Positions 12,082-20,957 of a DNA stretch of 28,489 bases are shown in pieces. Source of the stretch: RGDT01 sp964630925 (GTDB lineage: Bacteria; Planctomycetota; Planctomycetia; Gemmatales; Gemmataceae); contig CAZVZK010000136.1 of assembly GCA_964630925.1 (NCBI GenBank), positions 1 through 28,489 on the forward strand, in the 5' to 3' direction. Every line of letters starts with the position of its first letter. Positions within the stretch are counted from its first letter, which is position 1. A program made the translations under genes and the position numbers. Under the pieces are notes generated by a model that saw nothing but the letters and a program-made list of their open reading frames with translations, had not been told where the DNA came from and ran no database searches.

Positions 12082-13263
12082 ATGAGCGCACGCATCGAGC
12101 CGGGGCTTCTGGGCCGCATGACCGAGGGACGCGTCCTCCGCGTCCTGCGGGCACGCGGCCCACTCTCACGCGCCGAGGTCGCCCGCCACTCCGGCCTCTC
12201 CGCCCCCGCCGTCTCCCGCGCCGCCGCCTCGCTCATCCGCGCCGGCATCGTCGAGGAAGGCGCCGAGGCCGAGGCCACCGGCGGCCGGCCCGCCACCCGC
12301 CTGCGCCTCGCCCGCGACTCCGCCCAGGTCGTCGGCGTCGTCATCGACGCCGACGTCTGCTCCGTCACGTCCGCCGGCCTCGACGGCGTCCTGCACGAGG
12401 ACGCGGCCTCCTTCGACACGCCGGCCAGCTACGACGCCCTCATCGACGCCCTCGCCTCCCACGCCCTCTGCCTGATGGACCGGCCCGGCGTGGCGACGCT
12501 CGGCGTCGGCCTCAGCCTGCCCGGCCTCATCGACTACCGCACCCGCCGCAGCCTCCTATCGCCCAACCTCCCCATCACCGACGGACGCTCCCCCGCCGCC
12601 GACCTCGGCGAGAAGCTCGGCGTCGAGTGCCTCATGTTCCAGGAGTCGCACGCCCTGTGCCTCGCCGAACAGTTTCACGGCCAGGCCCGCGGCCTCGATG
12701 ACTTCGCCATGCTCGACGTCCACACCGGCGTCGGCCTCGGCGTCATCTCCGGCGGCAGGCTGCTTACCGGGCACTCAGGCCTCGCCGGCGAGATCGGCCA
12801 CATCACCGTGGACCCCGACGGGCGCAAGTGCGGCTGCGGCAACCGCGGCTGCCTGGAGACCGTCGCCAACGACAGCTCCCTCGCCTGGCGCGTTTCGAAG
12901 AAGCTCGGCCGCAAGCTCGACATCGACGGCGTCATCCGCGTGGCCCGTTCCGGGCACGACATCTCCGCCGAGCTGGACAGCGTGTGCCGCTTCCTGGCCC
13001 TGGGCGTCTCGGCGGTCATCAACCTGTTCAACCCCGCCCGCCTCTTCGTCCACGGGCGGATGTTCGAGTGCGACCACCAGCTCTTCGATAGGATGGTGGC
13101 GACGGCCGCCCGCCGCTCCTTGAAGCCGACGTTCGCGGACTGCACCGTCCTGCACGCGACCGGCACCAAGGGCCAGGGGGCCGTCGCCGGCATCATCCAG
13201 CACGTCACCGGGGCGGCCTCCCCCGCCCTGGGCACCCGCACCCTTTGTTTCCCCGAGGCCTGA
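12082..13263 (+). CDS. ROK-family transcriptional repressor
   Basis: A 393 aa protein. Residues about 10-65 form a winged helix-turn-helix (VLRVLRARGPLSRAEVARHS, GLSAPAVSRAAASLIRAGIV, then EATGGRPATRLRL). The ROK kinase-like fold follows, with LGVGLSLPGLID, VHTGVGLGVISGG and GHSGLAGEIGHI. The zinc site is complete: His240 with Cys250, Cys252 and Cys257 in CGCGNRGC. In a ROK sugar kinase the ATP loop near the start would read DIGGT; here it reads GVVIDADVCS, so it is a regulator, not an enzyme. It probably senses a sugar or sugar phosphate. The gene stops one base before the start of the 1411 aa heme protein, so it is almost certainly co-transcribed with it and may control the unit through the half-sites in front of it. 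Confidence 0.9.
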   Translation: MSARIEPGLLGRMTEGRVLRVLRARGPLSRAEVARHSGLSAPAVSRAAASLIRAGIVEEGAEAEATGGRPATRLRLARDSAQVVGVVIDADVCSVTSAGLDGVLHEDAASFDTPASYDALIDALASHALCLMDRPGVATLGVGLSLPGLIDYRTRRSLLSPNLPITDGRSPAADLGEKLGVECLMFQESHALCLAEQFHGQARGLDDFAMLDVHTGVGLGVISGGRLLTGHSGLAGEIGHITVDPDGRKCGCGNRGCLETVANDSSLAWRVSKKLGRKLDIDGVIRVARSGHDISAELDSVCRFLALGVSAVINLFNPARLFVHGRMFECDHQLFDRMVATAARRSLKPTFADCTVLHATGTKGQGAVAGIIQHVTGAASPALGTRTLCFPEA

Positions 13264-13264
13264 C

Positions 13265-16200
13265 ATGCGCCGCACCATCCCCGCGCTCGCGTTGCTCCTC
13301 GCCGTCGCCGTCCCGTGCCTCGCCGGCCCGGAGAAGCCCAAACTCCTCTTCCTCGGCGACAACGCCGGCCACAGGCCACCCGCCCGCTTCGCCCAGCTCG
13401 CGCCGTACCTGAAGAAGCGCGGCATCGAGGTCACCTACACCGACAAGCTCTCGGACCTCAACGACAAGACCCTTGCGGCCTACGACGGCCTCGTCATCTA
13501 CGCGAACCACACCAAGATCACCAAGGAGCAGGAGAAGGCCCTGCTCGACTACGTCGCCGGCGGCAAGGGGCTCATCCCGCTGCACTGCGCCAGCTACTGC
13601 TTCCTCAACTCCCCCGACTACATCGCCCTCGTCGGCGCCCAGTTCCGCAGCCACGGCGCCGGCATCTTCCGCACCAAGCTCGGCGACGAGCATCCGATCA
13701 CGAAGGGCTACAAGCCGTTCTCCTCGTGGGACGAGACTTACATCCATACCAAGCACAACACCAGGGACCGCACCGTCATCGAGTACCGCGAGGACGGCGG
13801 GCACAAGGAGCCGTGGACCTGGGTGCGGACGCACGGCAAGGGCCGCGTCTTCTACACCGCCTGGGGCCACGACGAACGCACCTGGGGCGAGCCGGGCTTC
13901 CAGGCCCTTGTCGAGCGCGGCATCCGCTGGGCCGTCGGCGGCGACCCGACGGCCGTCCCCTGGCCGCTTTCCTCGGCGCCGCCCGAGATGACGAAGATCG
14001 CCAGGGGCCTGACGCCGTTCAAGTACGTCGAGGCCGACCTGCCCCACTACCCCGGCGGCGGCGTTGGCAAGTTCAGCAAGATGCAGCTCCCGGTGTCCGC
14101 CGAGGAGTCGATGAAGCACATGTCCGTCCCCGTCGGCTTCGAGGTCAAACTCTGGGCCGACGAGAAGCTGCTCGGCGGCAAGCCCATCTGCATGACCTGG
14201 GACGAGAAGGGCCGGCTGTGGGCCGCGATCACCGCCGACTACCCCAACAAGATGCAGCCCAAGGGCAAGGGCAACGACCGCATCGTCATCGTCGAGGACA
14301 CGAAGGGCGCCGGCGTCGCCGACAAGGTCACCGTCTTCGCCGAGAAGCTCAGCATCCCCACCTCCATCCTCCGCCACAAGAACGGCGTCATCGTCCATCA
14401 GGCCCCGGAGACGCTCTTCCTCGAGGAGAAGGACGGCAAGGAGGCCTCGCGCAAGGTGCTATTCCGCGGCTGGGGCACCTACGACACCCACGCCGGCCCC
14501 AGCAACCTCCGCTACGGCCTGGATAACTGGATCCACTCCATAGTCGGCTACTCCGGCTTCAACGGCGCCGTCGGCGCCGAGCGCCACTCCTTCCGCCAGG
14601 GCTTCTTCCGCTTCCGCCCCGACGGCTCGCGGCTCGAGTTCCTCCGCAGCACCAACAACAACTCCTGGGGCGTCGGCTTCAGCGAGGAGGGCCTCCACTT
14701 CGGCTCGACCGCCAACGGCAACCCTTCCGTCTACCTCCCCATCCCCAACCGCTACTACGAGGGCGTGCGCGGCTGGGCCTCGACGGTGCTGGGCGGCATC
14801 GCCGGCAACCCGCGCATGGACCCCATCACGGAGAAGGTGCGCCAGGTGGACTTCCACGGCCGCTTCACCGCCGCCGCCGGGCACGCGCTCTACACGGCCC
14901 GCACCTACCCGCGCGAGTACTGGAACCGCACCGCCTTCGTCACCGAGCCCACGGGCCACCTCGTCAGCACGTTCGTCCTCGACCGGCGCGGCGCCGACTT
15001 CCGCTCGACCAACCCCTGGAACCTCGTCGCCAGCCAGGACGAGTGGACGGCGCCGATCATGGCCGAGGTCGGGCCGGACGGCAACGTGTGGGTGCTGGAC
15101 TGGTACAACTACATCGTTCAGCACAACCCCACGCCGCGCGGCTTCACCAACGGCAAGGGCAACGCCTACGAGACCGCGCTGCGCGACACGAAGCACGGGC
15201 GCATCTACCGCATCGTCTACAAGGAAGCGAAGCCCGACGCCGCCCCGGACCTGAGCGACGAGAAGAAGATGGTCGCCGCCCTGAAGCACCCCAACATGCT
15301 GTGGCGTCTGCACGCCCAGCGGCTGCTCGTGGAACGTGGCAAGGCGGACGTGGCCGACGCCTTGGCCGCCCTGGTGAAGGACACCTCCGCCGACGAGATC
15401 GGCCTGAACGTCGGCGCGATCCACGCCCTGTGGACGCTGCACGGCCTGGGCGTGAAGACCCCCGAGGCGGCCGCGACGCACCCGTCGGCCGGCGTCCGCC
15501 GCAACGCCGCCCTGACGGCGTCGGCCGCCCCCCTGACCCTGCTGAAGGACGCCGACGCCCAGGTGCGTCTGGCCGCCATGCTCCGCCTCGCCGAGCTGCC
15601 GCCCTCCACCGAGGCGGGGGCGGCCCTGGCGGACCTGCTCGACGACGACACGGTGCTGGGCGACCGCTGGATGCTGGACGGGCTGACGGCGGCGGCGGCA
15701 CGGCACGCCCCCGGCTTCCTGGCGGGCGTGGCCGGCAAGGCTTCACTCGGGACGGAGGCGGCGGCACGCGTCGCCATCGTCGCCCGCCACTTCGCCCTCG
15801 ACGCCGAGGCCAAACAGTTCGAGCCGGTCCTGGCCGCCGTCGTCAGGGCGAAGCCGGTGGCGGCGGCGGCGCTCCTGGCCGGCCTGGCCCAGGGCCGCAA
15901 ACGCGACGGCGTCAAGCTGACGGAGGCGACGGAGAAGGGCCTCGCCGAGCTGATGCCGAGGCTGTCTTCGGCCGGCAAGGGGGGCCTGGTCAAGCTCATG
16001 GGCAACATCGGCAGTGCGGCCATCGCACGGCACGCGGCGGCCATCGTCAAGTCCCTGCTCGACGCCGCCACCAACGAGGAGGCGAAGATCGACGAGCGCA
16101 TCGCCGCCGTCAAGCAGGCCGGCGAGCTGGGCGGGTCCGACGACGCCACGGCGGGCAAGCTCCTGGAGGCGCTGCACGCCCGGACGGCGCCGGCCCTGGC

Positions 16201-17500
16201 CGAGGCCATCCTCGACGCCACGTCGGCGGCGTCGGGCACGGCCAAGGCCCTGCTCGGCAAGCTGGACACGCTGACGCCCGCCGTCCGCTCCGCCGCCCTG
16301 CGGGCGCTGCTGGGCCGCACCGCCGCGACGAAACTCCTGCTCGACGCCATCGACAAGGGCGCGGTACGCCTCGGCGACCTCGCCCTCGACCAGAAGCAGG
16401 CCCTGGCGGCCCACCCCGACAAGGAGGTCCGCGAGCGCGCGGTGAAGCTCCTCGCCAGGGGCGGCGACCTGCCCAGCCCCGACCGCGTCAAGGTGGTCGA
16501 GCGCATCATCCCCCTGGCGAAGAAGGACGGCGACGCGGCCAAGGGCAAGGCCCTGTTCAAGACGCACTGCGCCAAGTGCCACACGCACACCGGCGAGGGC
16601 GCGAACATCGGGCCGGACCTGACGGGCATGGCCGCCCACCCGCGCGAGGAGCTGGTCGTCCACATCTTCGACCCCAGCCGCAGCGTCGAGGGCAACTTCC
16701 GCGTGTGGAGCGTCACCACCGGCGACGGCAAGACCTACACCGGCATGCTCGCCTCCGAGACCCGCACCAGCGTCGAGATCATCGACACCGAGGCCAAACG
16801 CACCACCATCCAGCGCGACAACATCGAGGTCCTCTCCCAATCGCCGAAGTCGCTGATGCCGGACGGCTTCGAGAAGCAGCTCAAGGACCCCGAGATCATC
16901 GACCTGCTGACGTTCCTGACGGCCAGGGGCAAGTACCTCCCTCTCGTCCTCGACAAGGTGGCCAGCGCCGTCAGCACCAGGGGCATGTTCTTCAGCCACG
17001 ACGCCGAAGTGGAGCGGCTCATCTTCCGCGACTGGAAGCCGAAGACGTTCGAAGGCGTGCCGTTCGTTCTGGTGGACCCTCAGGGGGACAAGAGGCCCAA
17101 CGTGGTGCTGCTGCACTCGCCGAACGGCCTGTGCAGGACGATGCCGAAGTCGGTGAGCCTGCCGTGCAACATGCCGGCGAAGGCGATCCACTTCCTCAGT
17201 GGCGTCAGCGGCTGGGGCCACCCGTACTCGAAGCGGGGCACGGTGTCGATGATCGTGAAGCTGACCTACGCCGACGGCTCGACGGAGGAGCATAAGCTCA
17301 TCAACGGCGAGCACTTCGCGGACTACATCCGGCGGGTGGACGTGCCGGCGAGCAAGCACGCTTTCGTCCTGCGCGGCCAGCAGATACGATATCTAAAGGT
17401 GGAGCCGAAGAAGGACGCGGTGATCAAGACGGTGGAGCTGGTGAAGGGGCCGGACGAGACGGCCCCGGTGGTGATGGCGGTGACGGCGGAGGCGCGGTGA
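13265..17500 (+). CDS. ThuA / membrane-bound dehydrogenase-like / HEAT / CxxCH heme fusion protein
   Basis: A 1411 aa exported protein with signal peptide MRRTIPALALLLAVAVPCLA. Residues about 25-235 are a ThuA-like domain (KLLFLGDNAGHRPPARFAQL; IPLHCASYCF; FYTAWGHDERTW). About 285-660 is the beta-propeller of planctomycete membrane-bound dehydrogenases (GFEVKLWADEKLLGGKPICM; VLDWYNYIVQHNP). About 670-1080 is an Ala/Leu-rich HEAT-like solenoid. Residues about 1085-1215 are the PVC-type heme domain with CAKCH (C1102, C1105, H1106), GPDLTGMAAHPREELV and the strand IQRDNIEVL. The C-terminal 190 residues look like a carbohydrate-binding NPCBM-type module (FSHDAEVERLIFRD; LRGQQIRYLKV). It starts one base after the ROK stop. 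Likely a surface-attached sugar oxidase passing electrons to cytochromes; the substrate is unknown. Confidence 0.9.
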   Translation: MRRTIPALALLLAVAVPCLAGPEKPKLLFLGDNAGHRPPARFAQLAPYLKKRGIEVTYTDKLSDLNDKTLAAYDGLVIYANHTKITKEQEKALLDYVAGGKGLIPLHCASYCFLNSPDYIALVGAQFRSHGAGIFRTKLGDEHPITKGYKPFSSWDETYIHTKHNTRDRTVIEYREDGGHKEPWTWVRTHGKGRVFYTAWGHDERTWGEPGFQALVERGIRWAVGGDPTAVPWPLSSAPPEMTKIARGLTPFKYVEADLPHYPGGGVGKFSKMQLPVSAEESMKHMSVPVGFEVKLWADEKLLGGKPICMTWDEKGRLWAAITADYPNKMQPKGKGNDRIVIVEDTKGAGVADKVTVFAEKLSIPTSILRHKNGVIVHQAPETLFLEEKDGKEASRKVLFRGWGTYDTHAGPSNLRYGLDNWIHSIVGYSGFNGAVGAERHSFRQGFFRFRPDGSRLEFLRSTNNNSWGVGFSEEGLHFGSTANGNPSVYLPIPNRYYEGVRGWASTVLGGIAGNPRMDPITEKVRQVDFHGRFTAAAGHALYTARTYPREYWNRTAFVTEPTGHLVSTFVLDRRGADFRSTNPWNLVASQDEWTAPIMAEVGPDGNVWVLDWYNYIVQHNPTPRGFTNGKGNAYETALRDTKHGRIYRIVYKEAKPDAAPDLSDEKKMVAALKHPNMLWRLHAQRLLVERGKADVADALAALVKDTSADEIGLNVGAIHALWTLHGLGVKTPEAAATHPSAGVRRNAALTASAAPLTLLKDADAQVRLAAMLRLAELPPSTEAGAALADLLDDDTVLGDRWMLDGLTAAAARHAPGFLAGVAGKASLGTEAAARVAIVARHFALDAEAKQFEPVLAAVVRAKPVAAAALLAGLAQGRKRDGVKLTEATEKGLAELMPRLSSAGKGGLVKLMGNIGSAAIARHAAAIVKSLLDAATNEEAKIDERIAAVKQAGELGGSDDATAGKLLEALHARTAPALAEAILDATSAASGTAKALLGKLDTLTPAVRSAALRALLGRTAATKLLLDAIDKGAVRLGDLALDQKQALAAHPDKEVRERAVKLLARGGDLPSPDRVKVVERIIPLAKKDGDAAKGKALFKTHCAKCHTHTGEGANIGPDLTGMAAHPREELVVHIFDPSRSVEGNFRVWSVTTGDGKTYTGMLASETRTSVEIIDTEAKRTTIQRDNIEVLSQSPKSLMPDGFEKQLKDPEIIDLLTFLTARGKYLPLVLDKVASAVSTRGMFFSHDAEVERLIFRDWKPKTFEGVPFVLVDPQGDKRPNVVLLHSPNGLCRTMPKSVSLPCNMPAKAIHFLSGVSGWGHPYSKRGTVSMIVKLTYADGSTEEHKLINGEHFADYIRRVDVPASKHAFVLRGQQIRYLKVEPKKDAVIKTVELVKGPDETAPVVMAVTAEAR

Positions 17501-17507
17501 CGGGTTT

Positions 17508-17574
17508 TTCGTAGAGCACGCTTCCAGCGTGCTCTCTGACGCGTGGCCGATGGGAGCACGCAGGATGCGTGCTC
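17508..17574. repeat. Two REP-like palindromes between the heme-protein and PSD1 genes
   Basis: 17514-17534 and 17554-17574 share the arms GAGCACGC and GCGTGCTC around a five-base centre (TTCCA in the first, AGGAT in the second). The first is preceded by TTCGTA, as in the copies near 20884. They fill most of the 99-base gap. The arms are perfect 8-bp inverted repeats, so they could fold in mRNA and protect or separate the upstream message. Confidence 0.8.
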
Positions 17575-17599
17575 TCCGGCGACAGGCGGAGTGGCATCC

Positions 17600-20500
17600 A
17601 TGCGAACGGCAATCCTCATCGCGCTCGTCTTCGCCGGCACCCTCGCGGCCGACATGAAGGAGGATGCGCCGCCCCCGAAGTTCCCCGACGAGCAGGTCGC
17701 GTTCTACGAGAAGCAGGTGCTGCCCATCCTCAAGGAGCACTGCTACAAGTGCCACACCGGCAAGAAGGTGCGCGGCAAGCTCTGGCTCGACAGCCGCGCC
17801 GCCATCCTCCGCGGCGGCGACCTCGGCCCCGCCGTCATCCCCGGCAAACTCGACGAGAGCCCCCTCGTCAAGGCCCTCCACTACAAGACCGAGGGGCTGG
17901 AGATGCCGCCCGACGGCAAGCTGCCGCAGGCGAAGATCGACACGCTCGTCAAGTGGGCCGCGCTGGGCCTCCCATTCACCCCAGGCAAGGAGGCCGTCGT
18001 CAAGGGCCACGAGAGGCTCGTCGTCACCGACAAGGACCGCGAATGGTGGGCCTACCGCCCCCTCGCCCGCCCCGCCCCGCCCGCCCTGAAGACGCCGGGG
18101 TGGGTGACGACCCCGCCCGATGCGTTCGTCCTCGCCAAGTTGGAGGCCAACGGCCTGAAGCCCGCGAAGCCCGCCGGGCGCGTGGCCCTGGCGCGGCGGG
18201 TGTACTACGGCCTGACCGGCCTGCCGCCCACCCCCGAGCAGATCGATGACTTCGTCAACGACGCCCGCCCCGACGCCTATTCGCGCCTGGTGGAATCGCT
18301 CCTCGCCTCCCCCGCGTACGGCGAGAAATGGGCGCGGCACTGGCTGGACCTCGTTCGCTACGCCGAGTCGCACGGCTACGAGCGCGACAGCGCCAAGCCG
18401 TTCGCCTGGCGCTACCGCGACTGGGTCGTGCGGGCCTTCAACTCCAACATGCCCTATGACCGGTTCGTCAAGCAGCAGCTCGCCGGCGACCTCCTCAGCC
18501 CCGGCGACGCCGACTCGCTCATCGCCACGGGCTACTACCGCCTGGGCATCTGGGACGACGAGCCGGCCGACCGCCTCCAGGCGAAGTACGACGTGCTGGA
18601 CGGCGTCGTCTCCACCACGTCCAGCGTGTTCCTGGGGATGAGCGTCGGCTGCGCCCGCTGCCACGACCACAAGAAGGACCCCATCCCGCAGCGCGACTAC
18701 TACCGCCTCCTCGCGTACTTCCGCGACGTGACCGACATGAGCCGCGAGAACCTGCGCAAGGTGTCCACCGGCGGGCCGGCGCGCGAGGCGCTGGTCAAGA
18801 GCAAGCAGGCCCGCGAGGCCAGGGCGTACCAGAAGGTCCACGCCCTGGAGCAGGAGCTGCTCGCCGAGGTGGCGAGGAAGAAGGGCGCCGACGTGTCGGC
18901 GTTCGTCGGCTCCGACATCGAGGATCTCACCTTCCGCTACTACCGCGACGCCTGGCACGAGCTGCCGGACTTCGCCCCGCTCACCCCGGTGCATGAGGGC
19001 AAACTCGCCGGCGGCCGCTTCACGCTGGAGGCGGCCCCGGAGAAGGACCGCATGGCCCTCGTGTTCGAGGGCAAGCTCAAGGTGCCGGCGGCGGGCGAGC
19101 ACTCGTTCGACGTCCTGTCCAGTGACGGCGTGCGCCTCCTCATCGACGGCAAGCGCGTCCTCGACAGGCCCGGCAAGGGCAAGGCCGTCTCGTCGGGCAA
19201 GGCCACGCTGCGGGCGGGGCTGCTGCCGATCCGGCTGGAGTACTTCAACACGGTGACGCCGCCGGCCTTGAACGTGACGTGGAGCGGGCCGGGCTTCAAG
19301 GACCGGCCGCTCAGCGGGGGGGCGGCCGGCGGCGTGCTGGTGGCCGACTCCCGCAACCAGGGGCAGACCTGGCGTTACACCCTGACGGCCCCGAGGGGCC
19401 CCTGGCTGAGGCCCGACTACAACGACGCCGCCTGGAAGGAGGGTCAGGGCGGCTTCGGCACGCGCGGCACGCCGGGGTCGGCCGTCCGCACCGTGTGGCG
19501 CGGCAAGGACATCTGGCTGCGGAAGACATTCACCGTCGCGGGCGCGCCCTCCTCCCTGACGCTCGACCTGCACCACGACGACGACGTGGAGGTCTACCTC
19601 AACTCCACGAAGGTCTACGAGGCCCGCGGCTACCTCGTGGATTACAAGCGGATCACGCTGCCGGCCGACGCGGTGAAGCCGGGCGACAATGTGCTGGCCA
19701 TCCACTGCCGACAGATCGGCGGCGGCCAGTACATCGACGCCGGCCTGACCGCCGAGGGCACCGGCCTCGACGGCCTGTTGCGCAAGCACGGCGACCCGGC
19801 GAAGGTGAAGACGCTCAACGGCCTCCGTGCGGAACTAGCCTCGATCCGCGCCGAGAAGATCCCCGACGGCGTCATCGACGTGATGTGCGTCACCGAGGCG
19901 GGCAAGGCGAAGACGCACGTCCTGACGCGCGGCAACCCGCACGCCCCCGCCGAGGAGGTGTCCGACGGCACGCCCGAGGTCCTGGGCGAGCCCGCCCCGC
20001 CGGGCCGCCGCGAGCTGGCCGAGTGGATCGTCGGCCCGAAGAACCCCATCGCCGCGCGGGCGATGGCCAACCGCGTCTGGCAGTACCACTTCGGCCGCGG
20101 CCTGGTGGGGACGGGCAACGACTTCGGCAAGCTCGGCGAGACGCCCACCCATCCCGAGCTGCTCGACTGGCTGGCGTCCGAGCTGATCGCGAGCGGCTGG
20201 GACCTGAAGCACCTCCACCGCGTCATCCTGCACTCATCGGCGTACCGGATGTCGTCTGCCGGCGACGCCGCCGCCCTGGCGAAGGACGGCGCCAACATGC
20301 TCCTGTGGCGTTTCCCCATGCGGCGCCTGTCCGCCGAGGAGGTGCGCGACAGCATCCTGGCGGCGAGTGGACGGCTGAGCCGGCGCATGGAGGGGCCGCC
20401 GGTGTACCCGCCGATCCCGGCGGCGGTGCTGGCCGGTCAGAGCGTGCCCGGAGCGGGCTGGGGCAAGTCGTCGCCCGAGGAGGCGTCGCGCCGCAGCGTC

Positions 20501-20875
20501 TACGTCCACGTTAAGCGTTCGCTGCTCCTGCCGATCCTCGAGACCCACGACGCGGCGGACACCGACAGTAGCTGCGCCGCGCGGTACACCACGACGGTGC
20601 CGACGCAGGCCCTGGGCATGCTCAACGGCGAGTTCACCAACGAGCAGGCCCGGCTGTTCGCCGACCGCCTGCTTGCGGAGGAGAAGGACTTGGCCGGCGT
20701 GGTGCGGCGGGCCGTGCGCCTGACGACGGGCCGGACGGCGTCGGCGGACGAGGTGAAACGCGACGTGGCGTTCATCGAGCGTCTGATGAAGGAAGACGCC
20801 CTCGACCAGGGCCGCGCCGTGGCGAACTACTGCCTGCTGTCGATCAACGCGAATGAGTTCGTGTACGTGGATTGA
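17600..20875 (+). CDS. PSCyt1 / PSCyt2 / PA14 / PSD1 planctomycete cytochrome protein
   Basis: A 1091 aa exported protein. The ATG at 17600 follows GGCGGAG and opens the signal MRTAILIALVFAGTLAAD; the frame is open back to 17543 but adds repeat-derived residues. PSCyt1 has CYKCH (C48, C51, H52) with KLWLDSRAAILRGGDLGP. PSCyt2 (DUF1549) has LPPTPEQIDDFV, YGEKWARHWLDLVRYAESHG and a second heme-type CARCHDHK (C351, C354, H355). Residues about 470-570 form a PA14-like lectin insert (VLSSDGVRLLIDGKRVLD), then a galactose-binding-like jelly roll (about 590-710; LHHDDDVEVYLNSTKVYEA). PSD1 (DUF1553) covers about 790-1091 with AMANRVWQYHFGRGLVGT and VILHSSAYRMSS. Likely an outer-surface redox or polysaccharide-binding protein acting with the DUF1501 protein encoded next. 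Confidence 0.9.
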   Translation: MRTAILIALVFAGTLAADMKEDAPPPKFPDEQVAFYEKQVLPILKEHCYKCHTGKKVRGKLWLDSRAAILRGGDLGPAVIPGKLDESPLVKALHYKTEGLEMPPDGKLPQAKIDTLVKWAALGLPFTPGKEAVVKGHERLVVTDKDREWWAYRPLARPAPPALKTPGWVTTPPDAFVLAKLEANGLKPAKPAGRVALARRVYYGLTGLPPTPEQIDDFVNDARPDAYSRLVESLLASPAYGEKWARHWLDLVRYAESHGYERDSAKPFAWRYRDWVVRAFNSNMPYDRFVKQQLAGDLLSPGDADSLIATGYYRLGIWDDEPADRLQAKYDVLDGVVSTTSSVFLGMSVGCARCHDHKKDPIPQRDYYRLLAYFRDVTDMSRENLRKVSTGGPAREALVKSKQAREARAYQKVHALEQELLAEVARKKGADVSAFVGSDIEDLTFRYYRDAWHELPDFAPLTPVHEGKLAGGRFTLEAAPEKDRMALVFEGKLKVPAAGEHSFDVLSSDGVRLLIDGKRVLDRPGKGKAVSSGKATLRAGLLPIRLEYFNTVTPPALNVTWSGPGFKDRPLSGGAAGGVLVADSRNQGQTWRYTLTAPRGPWLRPDYNDAAWKEGQGGFGTRGTPGSAVRTVWRGKDIWLRKTFTVAGAPSSLTLDLHHDDDVEVYLNSTKVYEARGYLVDYKRITLPADAVKPGDNVLAIHCRQIGGGQYIDAGLTAEGTGLDGLLRKHGDPAKVKTLNGLRAELASIRAEKIPDGVIDVMCVTEAGKAKTHVLTRGNPHAPAEEVSDGTPEVLGEPAPPGRRELAEWIVGPKNPIAARAMANRVWQYHFGRGLVGTGNDFGKLGETPTHPELLDWLASELIASGWDLKHLHRVILHSSAYRMSSAGDAAALAKDGANMLLWRFPMRRLSAEEVRDSILAASGRLSRRMEGPPVYPPIPAAVLAGQSVPGAGWGKSSPEEASRRSVYVHVKRSLLLPILETHDAADTDSSCAARYTTTVPTQALGMLNGEFTNEQARLFADRLLAEEKDLAGVVRRAVRLTTGRTASADEVKRDVAFIERLMKEDALDQGRAVANYCLLSINANEFVYVD

Positions 20876-20883
20876 GCCGGCTG

Positions 20884-20946
20884 TTCCGTAGAGCACGCTT
20901 CCAGCGTGCTCCTGAAGAAAGCACGCTGGAAGCGTGCTCTACGAAA
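20884..20946. repeat. Inverted pair of REP-like elements, 27-bp hairpin
   Basis: Two inverted copies of the element seen at 17508 (TTCGTA then GAGCACGC-TTCCA-GCGTGCT) face each other. Position i pairs with 41830-i: 20884-20910 with 20920-20946, a 27-bp stem with a single mismatch and a nine-base loop CCTGAAGAA. It occupies the 82-base gap between the PSD1 and DUF1501 genes and ends 11 bases before the DUF1501 ATG. Likely a BIME-like unit affecting mRNA processing or coupling. Confidence 0.85.
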
Positions 20947-20957
20947 GAGAGCCACCG

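Noticed and set aside
15743..17359. 538-codon minus-strand frame over the heme protein
   Set aside because: No motifs, and the plus strand carries the CAKCH heme domain and HEAT repeats.
17393..19789. 798-codon minus-strand frame over the PSD1 gene
   Set aside because: GC-rich antisense shadow; the sense strand has PSCyt1/PSCyt2 motifs.
17554..20946. GAGCACGC palindromes read as a CRISPR array
   Set aside because: Only four copies, irregularly spaced by kilobases, inverted relative to each other, without spacers or cas genes.
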